Below are positions 42,842-52,745 of a DNA stretch of 63,337 nt, piece by piece (positions within the stretch are counted from its first letter, which is position 1; each line of letters opens with the position of its first letter). The stretch is from an uncultured Peptococcaceae bacterium (lineage in GTDB: Bacteria; Bacillota; Peptococcia; Peptococcales; Peptococcaceae). The stretch lies in contig CAKQDL010000004.1 of assembly GCA_934229395.1 (NCBI GenBank), positions 1 to 63,337 on the forward strand, written 5' to 3'. The translations under genes and the position numbers were made by a program. The notes beneath the pieces are model-generated. The model worked only from the letters and a program-made list of their open reading frames with translations. It was not told the DNA's origin and searched no databases.

Positions 42842-44446
42842 CTATTTTTTGTATAGGGTTACACCATCTTTAATTGTTTCTAGAAGTTGAATTTCTTTTA
42901 ATTCAAGTGGATCCACTTTTAGTGGGTTTTTATCGATGATTATTAAATCAGCGCGTTTTCCGACTTTGATGGAGCCCTTGCTGTTTTCTTCAAAATATTC
43001 ATAAGCTGCATTGATGGTAAGACCTTTTAATGCATCGTACACATCAACACGTTGTTCAGGACCAGAGACAACGCCTTCACGGGTGATACGGTTAACCGCG
43101 GACCAAATAGTGTGGAACATATCTGGTTGAACAACTGGAGTGTCTGTATGGAAGTTATAAATTAAACCTCGATCCAGTGCAGATTTTACAGGACTGACTC
43201 TGCTACCACGTTCTTGACCAAAGTTCTTTAGATGAATATCACCCCAATAGTTAACATGAGCAACAAAAATTGATGGAATCATCTTCATTTCTTTCATTTT
43301 ATCTAGCTGGTCATCTCGCACTGTTTGACAGTGAATCATAACAGGTCTTAAATTGTCTTTGTTTGGGTTGGTGCTAGCCTTCAACTCTTTTTCATACAAA
43401 CTTAGGAATTGATCACCTGCGGCATCGCCGTTGCAGTGTACGAGCAGTTGTTGGTTATCTTCAAGTGCTGTTTTCATAGCAGCGGCGACATAGTCATCTT
43501 TTAACCAAGGATAGCCAAAGTACTCTGCATCATCTTCGTATGGCTGACTCATCCAAGCTGTTCTGCCTTGTGGAGAACCATCTAATACGATTTTGTAACC
43601 GCCAATTTTGAAACGATTCACATACTGACGAATGCAATCTTTATTGTCTACCATCACCTTATGCGTGTCATCGTCTGCGCCGAAGGTGGGATAAGCAACA
43701 ACATCCACTAGTAAACGACCTTCGTTGGCAGCCTTACGCAATAGTCCAATGGACATATCATTGCCGGCACCTTCTTGCACTGTCGTAACACCGTTACTAA
43801 TGTATAACATCTGTGCATCGTGTAATTGTCTTTCTAAATCCAATTTCATATTCATCAGTAGCATTTGAACAGGTGTTTGAGCAGTTTCTTCTAAATAACC
43901 TGTAGGAACACGACTGTCTGGATATCGTTCAATAAGGCCGCCTTCAACATCTGGTGTGATTTCATCAATGCCAGCTAATTCTAGTGCTTTTGAATTGGCT
44001 ACACACATATGAACAGAGGTGTGCATAGTAATAACAGGAGCAGTTGTTGACACTTGGTCCAACACATCGCGCGTAGGATGTGCTTGTTCTTTCAAGAAAT
44101 TGTGGTCATAGGCATATCCAACAATAGGATCTGTTTCACCTAAGTTGTGTGCTTTTTTAAAATCCTTCAACAGTTGGACAATATCTTTGAAGCATTCTGC
44201 AGAAGATAAATCTGCCATAGCCTCATACTGAACAGTCATACTTAAATGTCCGTGCGTATCAATAAACGAAGGCATTAAGGTATTTCCATTAAGGTTAATA
44301 CGCTGGCAATCATCTGAAAGCTGTTTTTCGATGTCTTCCAACGCGCCACTTGCGGCGATTACGCCGTTGCGAATCAAAACAGCTTCTGGTTGATCGTTTT
44401 TGTTTTCCATGGTAATAATATCACCATTATAATATAGCTTTTCCAT
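42842..44446 (-). CDS. YtcJ-type metal-dependent amidohydrolase, paralog 1
   Basis: About 534 residues, cytosolic. It belongs to the amidohydrolase superfamily COG1574: a small beta domain at both ends (MEKLYYNGDIIT.. and GKRADLIIIDKNPL) encloses the TIM barrel. Metal ligands include HGH in FIDTHGHLS, and H in VHCNGDA and HCQTVRDD; the C-terminal Asp is in NFHTDTPV. LDGSPQGRTAW is the family signature that all three paralogs share. Relatives hydrolyse N-formyl, N-acyl or cyclic amide compounds; the substrate is open. AGAGGA precedes ATG 44446 (another ATG lies six bases upstream). Two LysR genes lie upstream on the same strand. Confidence 0.87.
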   Translation of the reverse strand: MEKLYYNGDIITMENKNDQPEAVLIRNGVIAASGALEDIEKQLSDDCQRINLNGNTLMPSFIDTHGHLSMTVQYEAMADLSSAECFKDIVQLLKDFKKAHNLGETDPIVGYAYDHNFLKEQAHPTRDVLDQVSTTAPVITMHTSVHMCVANSKALELAGIDEITPDVEGGLIERYPDSRVPTGYLEETAQTPVQMLLMNMKLDLERQLHDAQMLYISNGVTTVQEGAGNDMSIGLLRKAANEGRLLVDVVAYPTFGADDDTHKVMVDNKDCIRQYVNRFKIGGYKIVLDGSPQGRTAWMSQPYEDDAEYFGYPWLKDDYVAAAMKTALEDNQQLLVHCNGDAAGDQFLSLYEKELKASTNPNKDNLRPVMIHCQTVRDDQLDKMKEMKMIPSIFVAHVNYWGDIHLKNFGQERGSRVSPVKSALDRGLIYNFHTDTPVVQPDMFHTIWSAVNRITREGVVSGPEQRVDVYDALKGLTINAAYEYFEENSKGSIKVGKRADLIIIDKNPLKVDPLELKEIQLLETIKDGVTLYKK

Positions 44447-44592
44447 TGTCATATATCCTCTCTTAAACAGAAGAACCGCAATTAAGCTATCCAAATCTTA
44501 TCTTAAGCTTATTATGACAATAGAATCTGTAAATAACAAATACATCTTTGCACGGAATATTTATTAAATTACATCTTTTTTTTATAAGGAAA

Positions 44593-44642
44593 AATAGATA
44601 TGCGTCAATGAAATTGATTTTTTTCATTGACGCATATCTATT
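44593..44642 (-). terminator. Strong terminator of the tandem LysR genes
   Basis: A 21-bp perfect inverted repeat (arm starts AATAGATATGCGTCAATG) with an 8-nt loop; on the minus strand it is followed by TTTTTCC. The surrounding 44495-44715 holds no gene. Confidence 0.9.
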
Positions 44643-44715
44643 GATTTGAGCAACAAAACATATTATCTGAAAAAAATAACCATGTTTTGCTAAGAAATGC
44701 ATTTATAATAGTCTA

Positions 44716-45597
44716 TTAAACATGATAATAATCAAGTACATAATTTTGGAAAATACGTGCCCATTTAGATAAGTAACGTGGTTTGAACCACAAAAGATAC
44801 ATTTCATAGCGTGAGGTAACGCCAGCGATGTCTAATACAGCATAATGATCTGGTGTTAGCTGCATCCATTGTTTGCGGTTGTGCGCGCAGGTTAATATAC
44901 TGCCTACTCCAGCATGAAACATTTCCGTCATAATATCTGAATTACCTTCAAAAATAATATTAGGTTTAAAATGCATTTCTTGAGCAAGATTGTCAACTAA
45001 TCGTTCCTTATGCGATGGGGGTAAAGATATTAAAGGCTCTTTTTCAAGCTCTTCAATGGTAATGATACCTTTCTTTGCTAAGGGGTGATCCCTGAATACA
45101 AGTAATTGGTAAGGATAGCTAAAAAGAAGTTGAGAACCGATTTGCTCATGATGTTCTATTTCGTTTGAAATACCAAAATCAAGATCGCCCTTTAAAAGAT
45201 TATAGAGCACCTCTTCTCTAGACATTTGCAAAACTTTTAGTTGCATGTTTGGGTAAGAGTCTAATAAATCAAGCATCCAGTCACCATAGTAATTGCTGTC
45301 TATAACACCTAATGATAGACTGTTTTCTGATTCTTCACCACGTATCTCCCTGAACTCGCGTTGAATGTCCTCCAATTTATGCAAAATAATTGAACCGTAA
45401 TGTGCAACAATTTCTCCGTAAGGCGTAATCGTAATATTTCTTCCCTGGCGCTCAAATAATGGATAACCCAAATCTTTTTCGAACTTGCTCATTGTTACAC
45501 TTAATGAGGATTGCGTGATATCTAATGATTTTGCAGCTTTTGTAATTGATTGGTTTTTTACGACTTCTTGAAAATATTCTAGTTGAAGTAAATTCAT
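44716..45597 (-). CDS. LysR-type transcriptional regulator
   Basis: 293 residues with the usual N-terminal helix-turn-helix (LEYFQEVVKNQSITKAAKSL, FERQGRNITIT) and effector domain. It closely resembles the next gene upstream (HTH and the FKPNIIFEGNSDIMTEM segment), so the pair is probably a tandem duplication. It starts 18 bases after its neighbour's stop, with GGAGG. AT-rich compared with the housekeeping half of the window. Likely targets are the GltS-like symporter and/or the amidohydrolases on both sides. Confidence 0.92.
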   Translation of the reverse strand: MNLLQLEYFQEVVKNQSITKAAKSLDITQSSLSVTMSKFEKDLGYPLFERQGRNITITPYGEIVAHYGSIILHKLEDIQREFREIRGEESENSLSLGVIDSNYYGDWMLDLLDSYPNMQLKVLQMSREEVLYNLLKGDLDFGISNEIEHHEQIGSQLLFSYPYQLLVFRDHPLAKKGIITIEELEKEPLISLPPSHKERLVDNLAQEMHFKPNIIFEGNSDIMTEMFHAGVGSILTCAHNRKQWMQLTPDHYAVLDIAGVTSRYEMYLLWFKPRYLSKWARIFQNYVLDYYHV

Positions 45598-45615
45598 TTT
45601 AATGCCTCCAAAGAC

Positions 45616-46569
45616 TTAACTTTTTATAGAGAAGTATTTTTCTATATAGTCGATATCCTCTTTATAATCTGGATAACTACGTTCCATTGCGTCGATGAAT
45701 TTGCAAGCCATCTTTGGAAGCTCTCGTTCTTTTTTCCAGCATAGAGATAAATTGCAGTGGCAATCTAAATCACTAATGGTTTTGGTAACCTGCGTTTCAT
45801 CTAACCAATACATGTTTTTGCTTTTCTTTGCATTAAAGTAAGGCATATATAGCATTTGTTTCGATGCAAAAAGAACGCCACGCCCTTGTTGAACCATTTT
45901 GCTCATCATTCTTGCGTTTCCCTCAAATACAATATTAGGTTTGCAACTTTTTTGCGCAAACAATCTGTCTGCGATTTTATAAATCGTATTTGATGGTAAG
46001 GCAATTATGTTCTCATCCTTAATATCTTCAAATACAATAGTTTCTTTTTTTGTTAGCGGATGATTACATGCCATGGTTACTACATATTCGTCATTTATGA
46101 TGGTTTTTCGTTCAATGCCTGGAACGTCCCTATCAAATTCGCCTAATGCGATATCAATGCTTTCGTCAAATAATGCTGTAATCATTTGGCCCTCACTTAA
46201 CATTTTCTGTTGTAGCCGAAGCTTTGGGTTTTCTAGAACGAAATCTTGAAGCCAGCCGTTTAGAAACATGCTATTACTCACTGATAATGTAAAGCCATTC
46301 TCCAAGGTTTCCTTAGCGCTATATAATTCTTTTTCCATTTCATTAAGTTGATTAAATATAAACTTCGAATGTTCTAATAATTTTGCGCCAGTTTCATTGA
46401 GTTTAATATTACGCCCCTTTCTGTCAAAAAGAGAAACGTTTAATTCTTTTTCCAACTTACTTATCGTTGAACTCAGTGATGGTTGCGCAATATGAAGCTG
46501 CTCGGCTGCTTTGCTAATATGTTCGTACTGTGCAACGACCTGAAAATAATTCAATTGAGACAAAAGCAT
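45616..46569 (-). CDS. LysR-type transcriptional regulator, paralog of the neighbour
   Basis: 317 residues. HTH residues 1-60 (LNYFQVVAQYEHISKAAEQL, FDRKGRNIKLN), effector domain to the C-terminus. CKPNIVFEGNARMMSKM matches the corresponding segment in the neighbouring LysR. It is divergent from the GltS-like symporter gene across 297 bases, the typical LysR-target layout. Codons are AT-rich. GAGGA precedes the start. Confidence 0.92.
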   Translation of the reverse strand: MLLSQLNYFQVVAQYEHISKAAEQLHIAQPSLSSTISKLEKELNVSLFDRKGRNIKLNETGAKLLEHSKFIFNQLNEMEKELYSAKETLENGFTLSVSNSMFLNGWLQDFVLENPKLRLQQKMLSEGQMITALFDESIDIALGEFDRDVPGIERKTIINDEYVVTMACNHPLTKKETIVFEDIKDENIIALPSNTIYKIADRLFAQKSCKPNIVFEGNARMMSKMVQQGRGVLFASKQMLYMPYFNAKKSKNMYWLDETQVTKTISDLDCHCNLSLCWKKERELPKMACKFIDAMERSYPDYKEDIDYIEKYFSIKS

Positions 46570-46866
46570 GTTATCACGTCCTCGTATAATATTTCACCTA
46601 TTTAAGTATATCATTTTATAAATCAATAATCAAAAATTTTCAGAAAATATATATTTGTCGTTTATCGCTTCATAGTGTAAGGTAAACATAAGCTTTATGA
46701 TTCATATCAGAAATAGTTATTGGTGTTTTGCGAAGAATTTTTTGTATTTTCCGCAATATATTCAACCCTTATCTTAGTTTATTTTCAAAAATACCTTCAA
46801 CTAGTTTCTAACGAATCTAAAACACATTCAGACTGTAGTGTATATTTTTAAGAGAGGTGGATTTCA

Positions 46867-48306
46867 ATGAGTGCAATGATGGCTTTTTCTTGGATCGGTA
46901 TTATGTTGCTAATTGGGATGGTCTGTCGAGCAAAAATTCCCTTCCTGGCAAACATTTTAATGCCTGCAAGTGTTATTGGTGGGATTCTTGGTTTTATATT
47001 ATTGAACATTCCTGGTGTTACAACAGCCTTAGGCATTGACCCAAATATGTACAATATTATTGTTAACATCTTTTTTACGCTATCATTTATTTCCATGGGG
47101 TTGACATCAACGCCAAAGGCAGAAGGACAAACTTCTGCCGATGTTACTAAGCAAATGACCAAGGGTTCCTTGGGGATGGGGGTTTTGTGGGCGATGACCT
47201 ACTGCATTCAACCACTTATTGGTTTTGGTGTTATTCTTATCCTCGGTGGTATGTTTGCAATGCCAGCTGAATATGGTACTTTATTCCCATTTGCCTTCTG
47301 CCAAGGCCCTGGCCAATCGGCTACCTTTGGTGGGATTATTGATACAACTACACAATTTACCTCTGCAAGCCAAGTGGCCATTACCTATTCTGTTATCGGC
47401 TTTATATTTGCTTTCTTGGTAGGTGTACCACTTGCCAAAATCGGTTTAAAGAAAGGTCTTGCTGCTCACCCTGAAAAACTTAGTCCGGCCGTATTGAAAG
47501 GTCTCTATAAGCCAGCAGAACAGAAGGAATTTGCGGGCAAAATTACTACCTATAATGGTAATATCGATGTTTTAGCATTCCATTTAGCCCTTGTTACCTT
47601 TACCTTTGTTGTAACCATTTATGTTCAAAAGCTTTTAATGCTTGTTCCATTTTCTATGTTCCAAACCATGGCTTCTATGACCTTTATCGTTGGTTATATG
47701 ATTGCATGCCTTTTGAAAGTTCTTATGTCTAAAATCGGTATCAAACAATATCACGATGATGTTTTACAAGCTCGTATCACTGGTACCACAACAGACTTCC
47801 TTATTGTTGGTGCATTTATGGCTGTGCAATTGTCTGTTGTTGGTAAGTGGTTAGTTCCTATTCTCGTAGCGTCAGTTATTGTTGGTGCGGTTACCTTGGC
47901 TATTAGCTTGTACTTTGGTCCTCGCCTTGGTGGCGATTGCGACTTTGAACGTACATTAGGTTTGTGGGGATGCTTAACAGGTACCTGCCCAAGTGGTGTT
48001 GCCGTTATTCGTGTTGTTGACCCTAACCTCAAGACAACAGCTTCTGCCGAAATGGGTATGATGAACCTATTTATGATTCCATGTTATTTAATTGCTCCGC
48101 TTATTATCGAGTTTTGCGCTGGACACGTAACCTTTACCACGCTAGCTCTAACCTGCCTTGCTACAGCTGTTGTCTGCTTAATTGTAATTAAGATTTTCCG
48201 TTGCTGGGGCAAGCCAACTTACAGTTTCAAACACGGTGTGGTGTGTCCTGATGTAACTGAGGATTGCAAAGAGTTTGAAAAAAGCGGTACCCACTCTCCA
48301 TTCTAA
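46867..48306 (+). CDS. GltS-like sodium:glutamate symporter family protein
   Basis: 479 residues with about ten to twelve membrane helices in an inverted repeat; GltS itself is near 400 residues. Family-like re-entrant hairpins are seen in FCQGPGQSATFGG near 142-155 and LGLWGCLTGTCPSGVAVIRV near 365-385. It probably imports a carboxylate or acyl-amino acid with sodium. It is divergent from a LysR gene and followed by an amidohydrolase gene, with a terminator between. The C-terminal 40 residues are hydrophilic and Cys/Asp-rich. AGAGGTGG precedes the start. Confidence 0.85.
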   Translation: MSAMMAFSWIGIMLLIGMVCRAKIPFLANILMPASVIGGILGFILLNIPGVTTALGIDPNMYNIIVNIFFTLSFISMGLTSTPKAEGQTSADVTKQMTKGSLGMGVLWAMTYCIQPLIGFGVILILGGMFAMPAEYGTLFPFAFCQGPGQSATFGGIIDTTTQFTSASQVAITYSVIGFIFAFLVGVPLAKIGLKKGLAAHPEKLSPAVLKGLYKPAEQKEFAGKITTYNGNIDVLAFHLALVTFTFVVTIYVQKLLMLVPFSMFQTMASMTFIVGYMIACLLKVLMSKIGIKQYHDDVLQARITGTTTDFLIVGAFMAVQLSVVGKWLVPILVASVIVGAVTLAISLYFGPRLGGDCDFERTLGLWGCLTGTCPSGVAVIRVVDPNLKTTASAEMGMMNLFMIPCYLIAPLIIEFCAGHVTFTTLALTCLATAVVCLIVIKIFRCWGKPTYSFKHGVVCPDVTEDCKEFEKSGTHSPF

Positions 48307-48335
48307 CTCTCCATTCTAATAAAAAACATAAATAG

Positions 48336-48379
48336 AAATGCTAAGGTGTTATTTTATAAGATGATGCCTTAGCATTTTT
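48336..48379 (+). terminator. Intrinsic terminator after the symporter gene
   Basis: AAATGCTAAGG / CCTTAGCATTT stem, 20-nt loop, then TTT. It separates the symporter from the amidohydrolase gene, although read-through could still link them. Confidence 0.75.
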
Positions 48380-48418
48380 AACAATTAGCTCGGTATATTA
48401 AAAACGGAGGCGTTAATT

Positions 48419-50038
48419 ATGAAGACACTGTATTTTAATGGTGATATTATCACAGTAAACGATGCGCAACCAAATGCAGAGGCCTTGCTTGTAGAAAACG
48501 GAAAAATTGTTGCAGTTGGCGCATTAGCAGATGTGCAATCGTTTGCTGATGAAAAAACAGTGCGTGTTAATTTAGATGGCAAAACAATGTTGCCAGGCTT
48601 TATTGATGGCCATGGGCATATTGGAAATGCTATGGCAGGCCTACCACAGATGTATCCGCCACCAAATGGAACTATTGATAGCAAAGAAAAATTGTTGTCT
48701 GCACTGAAAAAAATGGTAGATAAGGGAGAACTCGTGGCCAATGGATGGTTGGTTGCAATGGGTTACGATAACGCTTTCTTTGAAAATGAAGAGCACCCAA
48801 CAAGATACGATTTAGATACAGTATCTAAAGAAATTCCAATATTGTTGTTACATGTTAGTGGTCATGTAGGTGCGGTTAATAGTAAAGCACTTGATATGAT
48901 GGGATGGACAAAAGATATCCCAAATCCTGATGGAGGTATTTTGCAAAGGGATGCTGTTACAGGTGAACTTAATGGCATCATCGAGGAGCGAGCCATTCAT
49001 ATAATTGGGTTTAATGTGTTAAAAGATTTTAGCCTGAAGACTGTTGTAGATATTTTAGTACATACACAAGCTATTTATGCTTCGCGCGGGGTAACAACTG
49101 CGCAAGAAGGCGGCACAACGGAAGATGTGCTTAAGACATTACAATATGCGCAGGAAAACAATAAATTAATCATTGATATTGTTTCTTATCCGATGCAAGA
49201 TTATGTTAGCGAGCTTATTCCAGATGATACATCAGTACAACAATATAATAATCATTTAAAAATAGCTGGTGCAAAATTAGTTGGAGATGGTTCACCACAA
49301 GGAAAAACCGCATGGTTAACAAAGCCGTATTATAAAGTGCCGGAAAATGCTACGGCAGATTACTGCGGTTATCCAATATTTACTGATGAGCAGATGTTCG
49401 ATTTTTGCAAACAGGCATTAGAGCATAATTGGCAAATGCTTGTCCATTGCAATGGGGATGCAATGGGAGATCAATTTATCAATAGTTACAAAAAAGCTCA
49501 GGAAGAAACGGGAAATTATCGCAACTTGCGACCTGTGATGATTCATGCTCAAACTGTGCGCGAAGATCAACTTGATGAAATGAAAAAGATGAATATAATG
49601 CCGTCCTTCTTCCATGATCATGTTTTCTATTGGGGCGATTATCACTATGAATCTGTTTTAGGGCCAGAGCGTGCGAGTCGCATTAGTCCACTTTCCTCTT
49701 GCGTAAAGCGTGACATGCCGTTTACACTTCATAATGATGTGCCTGTGACTCCAATTAATCCAATTTTTGATATACATAATGCAGTTAATCGCGTAACCAG
49801 AAATGGTCGTGTTTTGGGTGCAGAATTCTGTGTTGATGTTATGGAGGCAATCAAAGCAGTAACCATCTATGGTGCTTATCAACACTATGACGAAGAAATC
49901 AAGGGCAGTTTAGAAGTTGAGAAGAATGCAGATTTAGTTATTCTGGATAAGAATCCTCTTAAGGTGGAAAAAGAAAACATCAAAAATATTCGGGTGTTAG
50001 AAACTATTAAAGAGGGAAAAAGTATTTATAAAGCGTAA
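48419..50038 (+). CDS. YtcJ-type metal-dependent amidohydrolase, paralog 2
   Basis: 539 residues, cytosolic, same architecture as paralog 1: KTLYFNGDIIT at the start, HGH ligands in FIDGHGHIG, GDGSPQGKTAW, VHCNGDAMGDQF, HAQTVREDQL, HDHVFYWGDYHYE and HNDVPVTP. It differs from paralog 1 in a Pro-rich PQMYPPPNG just after the HGH, near the expected substrate pocket. It lies behind the GltS-like symporter, which fits uptake followed by hydrolysis. GGAGG lies eight bases before the ATG. A terminator follows. Confidence 0.88.
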   Translation: MKTLYFNGDIITVNDAQPNAEALLVENGKIVAVGALADVQSFADEKTVRVNLDGKTMLPGFIDGHGHIGNAMAGLPQMYPPPNGTIDSKEKLLSALKKMVDKGELVANGWLVAMGYDNAFFENEEHPTRYDLDTVSKEIPILLLHVSGHVGAVNSKALDMMGWTKDIPNPDGGILQRDAVTGELNGIIEERAIHIIGFNVLKDFSLKTVVDILVHTQAIYASRGVTTAQEGGTTEDVLKTLQYAQENNKLIIDIVSYPMQDYVSELIPDDTSVQQYNNHLKIAGAKLVGDGSPQGKTAWLTKPYYKVPENATADYCGYPIFTDEQMFDFCKQALEHNWQMLVHCNGDAMGDQFINSYKKAQEETGNYRNLRPVMIHAQTVREDQLDEMKKMNIMPSFFHDHVFYWGDYHYESVLGPERASRISPLSSCVKRDMPFTLHNDVPVTPINPIFDIHNAVNRVTRNGRVLGAEFCVDVMEAIKAVTIYGAYQHYDEEIKGSLEVEKNADLVILDKNPLKVEKENIKNIRVLETIKEGKSIYKA

Positions 50039-50087
50039 CTGGTGTGTTTCCCGTCGGGTTTGTCAAGTAAACTGGGGAGTGTAAAAT

Positions 50088-50133
50088 AAAGTGTGTAAGT
50101 TAGAAAACCAACGGCTTACGCACTTTATTTTTT
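50088..50133 (+). terminator. Intrinsic terminator of amidohydrolase paralog 2
   Basis: AAAGTGTGTAAG / CTTACGCACTTT, 12 bp with one wobble pair, 15-nt loop, followed by ATTTTTTTAT. Confidence 0.85.
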
Positions 50134-50175
50134 ATATAGAGGTGCGATATGCTAATCGAAAGGACTTGAAAGGAT

Positions 50176-50286
50176 ATGGGTGCGACTACAATGGCACCTC
50201 GAAAGAAACGCGATACTGCAAATAAGGAGTCAATTCTTGATATAAACATTTCCAAAGATTGGTTGTTGTTATTTTATATTTGTTGA
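50176..50286 (+). pseudogene. N-terminal remnant of a TetR-type regulator
   Basis: 36 codons starting at ATG 50176 behind GAAAGGA, or at ATG 50191. The segment RKKRDTANKESILD is what TetR regulators have just before their helix-turn-helix; the frame then leaves that pattern and stops at TGA 50286, inside the 3' end of the convergent LysR gene. I read it as the stump of a deleted gene. It could also be chance. Confidence 0.35.
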
Positions 50287-51212
50287 TTGTAATTCTTTTC
50301 AAAATAATTGGTGATTTCTCGGTAAAAGAGATCACCGTTTTTAGTATTGGCAAATTCGCTGTCCATGACAACATACAAATCCGATGAAATATATAGGGAA
50401 ATATCTTTGATTACAGTTTGTTGTAAATCAAAAGGAAATTTAGGAAAATATTCGAGCAAAATCGAAGATATGAGACTGACACCCAGCTTATTTTTAATGA
50501 AGTGCTGCGGCAGGATATAAATATCACTTTCTATAAGAGAGTTCGGAGCTTCCTTGCATTGATTTTTGAGAATAGCCTGCAATGGAATGCAATCGTTTTT
50601 TAAGAAAAGCAGTGGATATTTTAAAAGCTCTTCTACAGGAATGGTTTTATAGGCTTCTAGGGGATGGTTTTCTGAGAAGAAAGCCTGTAAATGGCCGAAC
50701 AGAAGACGATGGAAGCAAAGACTGGAATGCTTGCGACTAATTTCCTGTAGGTACTGCTCTTCAATGAGAATGATACCAATGGAAGAAATGCCGGCAATGA
50801 TACGGTCCAAAATTTTTTGTGCATCATAGAGTTCAATTTTGATATCCCAATGGCGAACATCCTGACAATGGCGCCAAAATTGAAACAAATAGGTATTTCC
50901 TAAAAATGGTGTGACATCAAGGGAAATCGTTTTAAGAGCTTGAGGTGATTGCTTTTTTATGGCATCGAGTTGATGTTGCATAATATACAGCTCTTCAAAT
51001 ATACGCTCGGCAGTATGAACAACACATTCACCGGCTTCAGTCAAGGATACACCTTGATGGTGGCGCTCCAATAATGTGATATCCAGTTCATTTTCTAAAC
51101 GCTTGATGGATTCGCTCAAGGAGGGTTGACTGATGTGCAGTGCGTTAGCTGCGTGAGTCATGGTATTCATCTTTGAAATTTTGAGAAGATATTCAAGTTG
51201 TTCGATGCGCAT
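50274..51212 (-). CDS. LysR-type transcriptional regulator
   Basis: 312 residues. HTH in residues 1-62 (LEYLLKISKMNTMTHAANAL, LERHHQGVSLT), effector domain after that. It is divergent from the M20 peptidase gene, 119 bases between the starts, which suggests that it regulates the peptidase. GAGGTGA precedes the start. Confidence 0.92.
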   Translation of the reverse strand: MRIEQLEYLLKISKMNTMTHAANALHISQPSLSESIKRLENELDITLLERHHQGVSLTEAGECVVHTAERIFEELYIMQHQLDAIKKQSPQALKTISLDVTPFLGNTYLFQFWRHCQDVRHWDIKIELYDAQKILDRIIAGISSIGIILIEEQYLQEISRKHSSLCFHRLLFGHLQAFFSENHPLEAYKTIPVEELLKYPLLFLKNDCIPLQAILKNQCKEAPNSLIESDIYILPQHFIKNKLGVSLISSILLEYFPKFPFDLQQTVIKDISLYISSDLYVVMDSEFANTKNGDLFYREITNYFEKNYNQQI

Positions 51213-51331
51213 AGAATCACCTCATCTAAAATCGTCCATAGGGATAACCTATCAACATTACTACTACCAATTATACATGAATAAGAGCACATTTTATAAT
51301 ATAAATAACGATAAGAAAGGGGGTCATTCTA

Positions 51332-52507
51332 ATGACATTTCCTATTAAACAAGATGAAGTAGTAGAGGTTGTTTCTAACTTGGTAGCCGGACAAAGCTAC
51401 AATCCGGGCAGCGACGAATATGATGTAGCGACATATTTCAAATCTTATATGGAAGAAGCAGGCATTTCGGTAGAAACTGTTCCGATCTCCGAACGACGCT
51501 TCAATGTAATTGCCCGCCTCAAGGGTCAAGGTAAAGCAGCACCGTTATCCTTTTCCGGACACATGGATGTTGTGCCCGTAAGTGAAACCGAGTTGAGCAA
51601 ATGGAAAACCGCTCCATTTGTGCCAACTGTCATTGGTGATATGCTCTACGGACGTGGCAGCGCTGACATGAAAGGCGGCTTAGGGGCAGCAATGGCCGCA
51701 CTGAAAGCAGTTAAGGAAAATGGTATCGTCCCACCGGGGGATGTCGTGGTCATCGGCACCGTGGATGAAGAAGCAGTTATGGGTGGCGTTAAGGCGCTTA
51801 CTACTTGTGGCCTTTTAGATGATATCAAGGATATGGTTATTTGTGAACCTTCCGACATGAAGCTTTATTGCTGCTGCCGTGGACGTACTTGGGCTGATAT
51901 TACACTCACCGGCGAAAGCGGTCATGCTTCTATCGAAGGCAAAGGCAACAATACCATTAACCACGCAGCCACTTTGATTAATGCGGTAAACAATCACAAA
52001 TTTGATTTTCCACCATATGAAATGCTCGGCAATGTATTCTGGCAGGTAACACTGATTGATGGTGGACTGGAACCGGCTGTCGTACCGGATACCTGTACTG
52101 TTACTGTGGATGCACGACTTGTTCCCGGCTCAACCACTAACGATATTTGGAATGCAATGGAAGCCTTGTTGGCTAAGCTCTCTGCTGAAAATCCTGATTT
52201 TCATGCAAAATTTGAAGTCATCGAACGTCGTGAAGCTTGGGAAACCAATAAATCTCTGCCGTTGGCAGAAATGGCACGACGCGGTTTTGCCAAAACAGAT
52301 ATTCCTCTCGAATATGGTGCAGCCAGCTATACCACGGACGGTGCTTATTTTGGTAGCGTCATGAACATGAACATGGTTATCATTGGCCCTGGCGACATCG
52401 TTAATGCCCATCGCGACAATGAATTCACTCCAGTAAAGCAGCTTGCCCAAGCAGCCAATGTGTATTACGATATGATGGTAAACAACACCCTTCCTCTGAA
52501 CGACTAA
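51332..52507 (+). CDS. M20-family metallopeptidase (ArgE/DapE/CPG2-like)
   Basis: 391 residues. Di-zinc ligands: H in FSGHMDVVP, D in YGRGSADMKGG, E-E in TVDEEAVMGG (catalytic base and ligand), E in ICEPSDM and H in IVNAHRDNEF. The dimerisation lid domain occupies about 185-295. Relatives deacylate N-acetylornithine or N-succinyl-diaminopimelate or cut dipeptides. Outside an arginine or lysine operon and next to a LysR, a catabolic amidase or peptidase is more likely. AAGGGGG precedes the start; a terminator follows about 140 bases later. Confidence 0.9.
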   Translation: MTFPIKQDEVVEVVSNLVAGQSYNPGSDEYDVATYFKSYMEEAGISVETVPISERRFNVIARLKGQGKAAPLSFSGHMDVVPVSETELSKWKTAPFVPTVIGDMLYGRGSADMKGGLGAAMAALKAVKENGIVPPGDVVVIGTVDEEAVMGGVKALTTCGLLDDIKDMVICEPSDMKLYCCCRGRTWADITLTGESGHASIEGKGNNTINHAATLINAVNNHKFDFPPYEMLGNVFWQVTLIDGGLEPAVVPDTCTVTVDARLVPGSTTNDIWNAMEALLAKLSAENPDFHAKFEVIERREAWETNKSLPLAEMARRGFAKTDIPLEYGAASYTTDGAYFGSVMNMNMVIIGPGDIVNAHRDNEFTPVKQLAQAANVYYDMMVNNTLPLND

Positions 52508-52650
52508 TACCATCAAAATACAGTGGAAATGTATTAACTTCTTAAAAATTAATTCACTTATTGCGCTTAGAAAAACGCCTTACTCTGGTACCCATACGCC
52601 ATGCGTTCGGTACTCCTAATAGCGTATATCAAATTCATCAATCTTATAAT

Positions 52651-52722
52651 AAAACACGAGCACCCTCTCCTTTTTACTGGTTTGTATAGCTACCTACAGT
52701 ATGAAATGTGCTCGTGTTTTTT
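52651..52722 (+). terminator. Intrinsic terminator after the M20 gene
   Basis: AAAACACGAGCAC / GTGCTCGTGTTTT, 13 bp, then TT. The 44-nt loop is long. The 52508-52650 stretch between stop and hairpin holds no gene that I can recognise. Confidence 0.65.
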
Positions 52723-52745
52723 ATGCTATCATAAATTGCAAGTCC

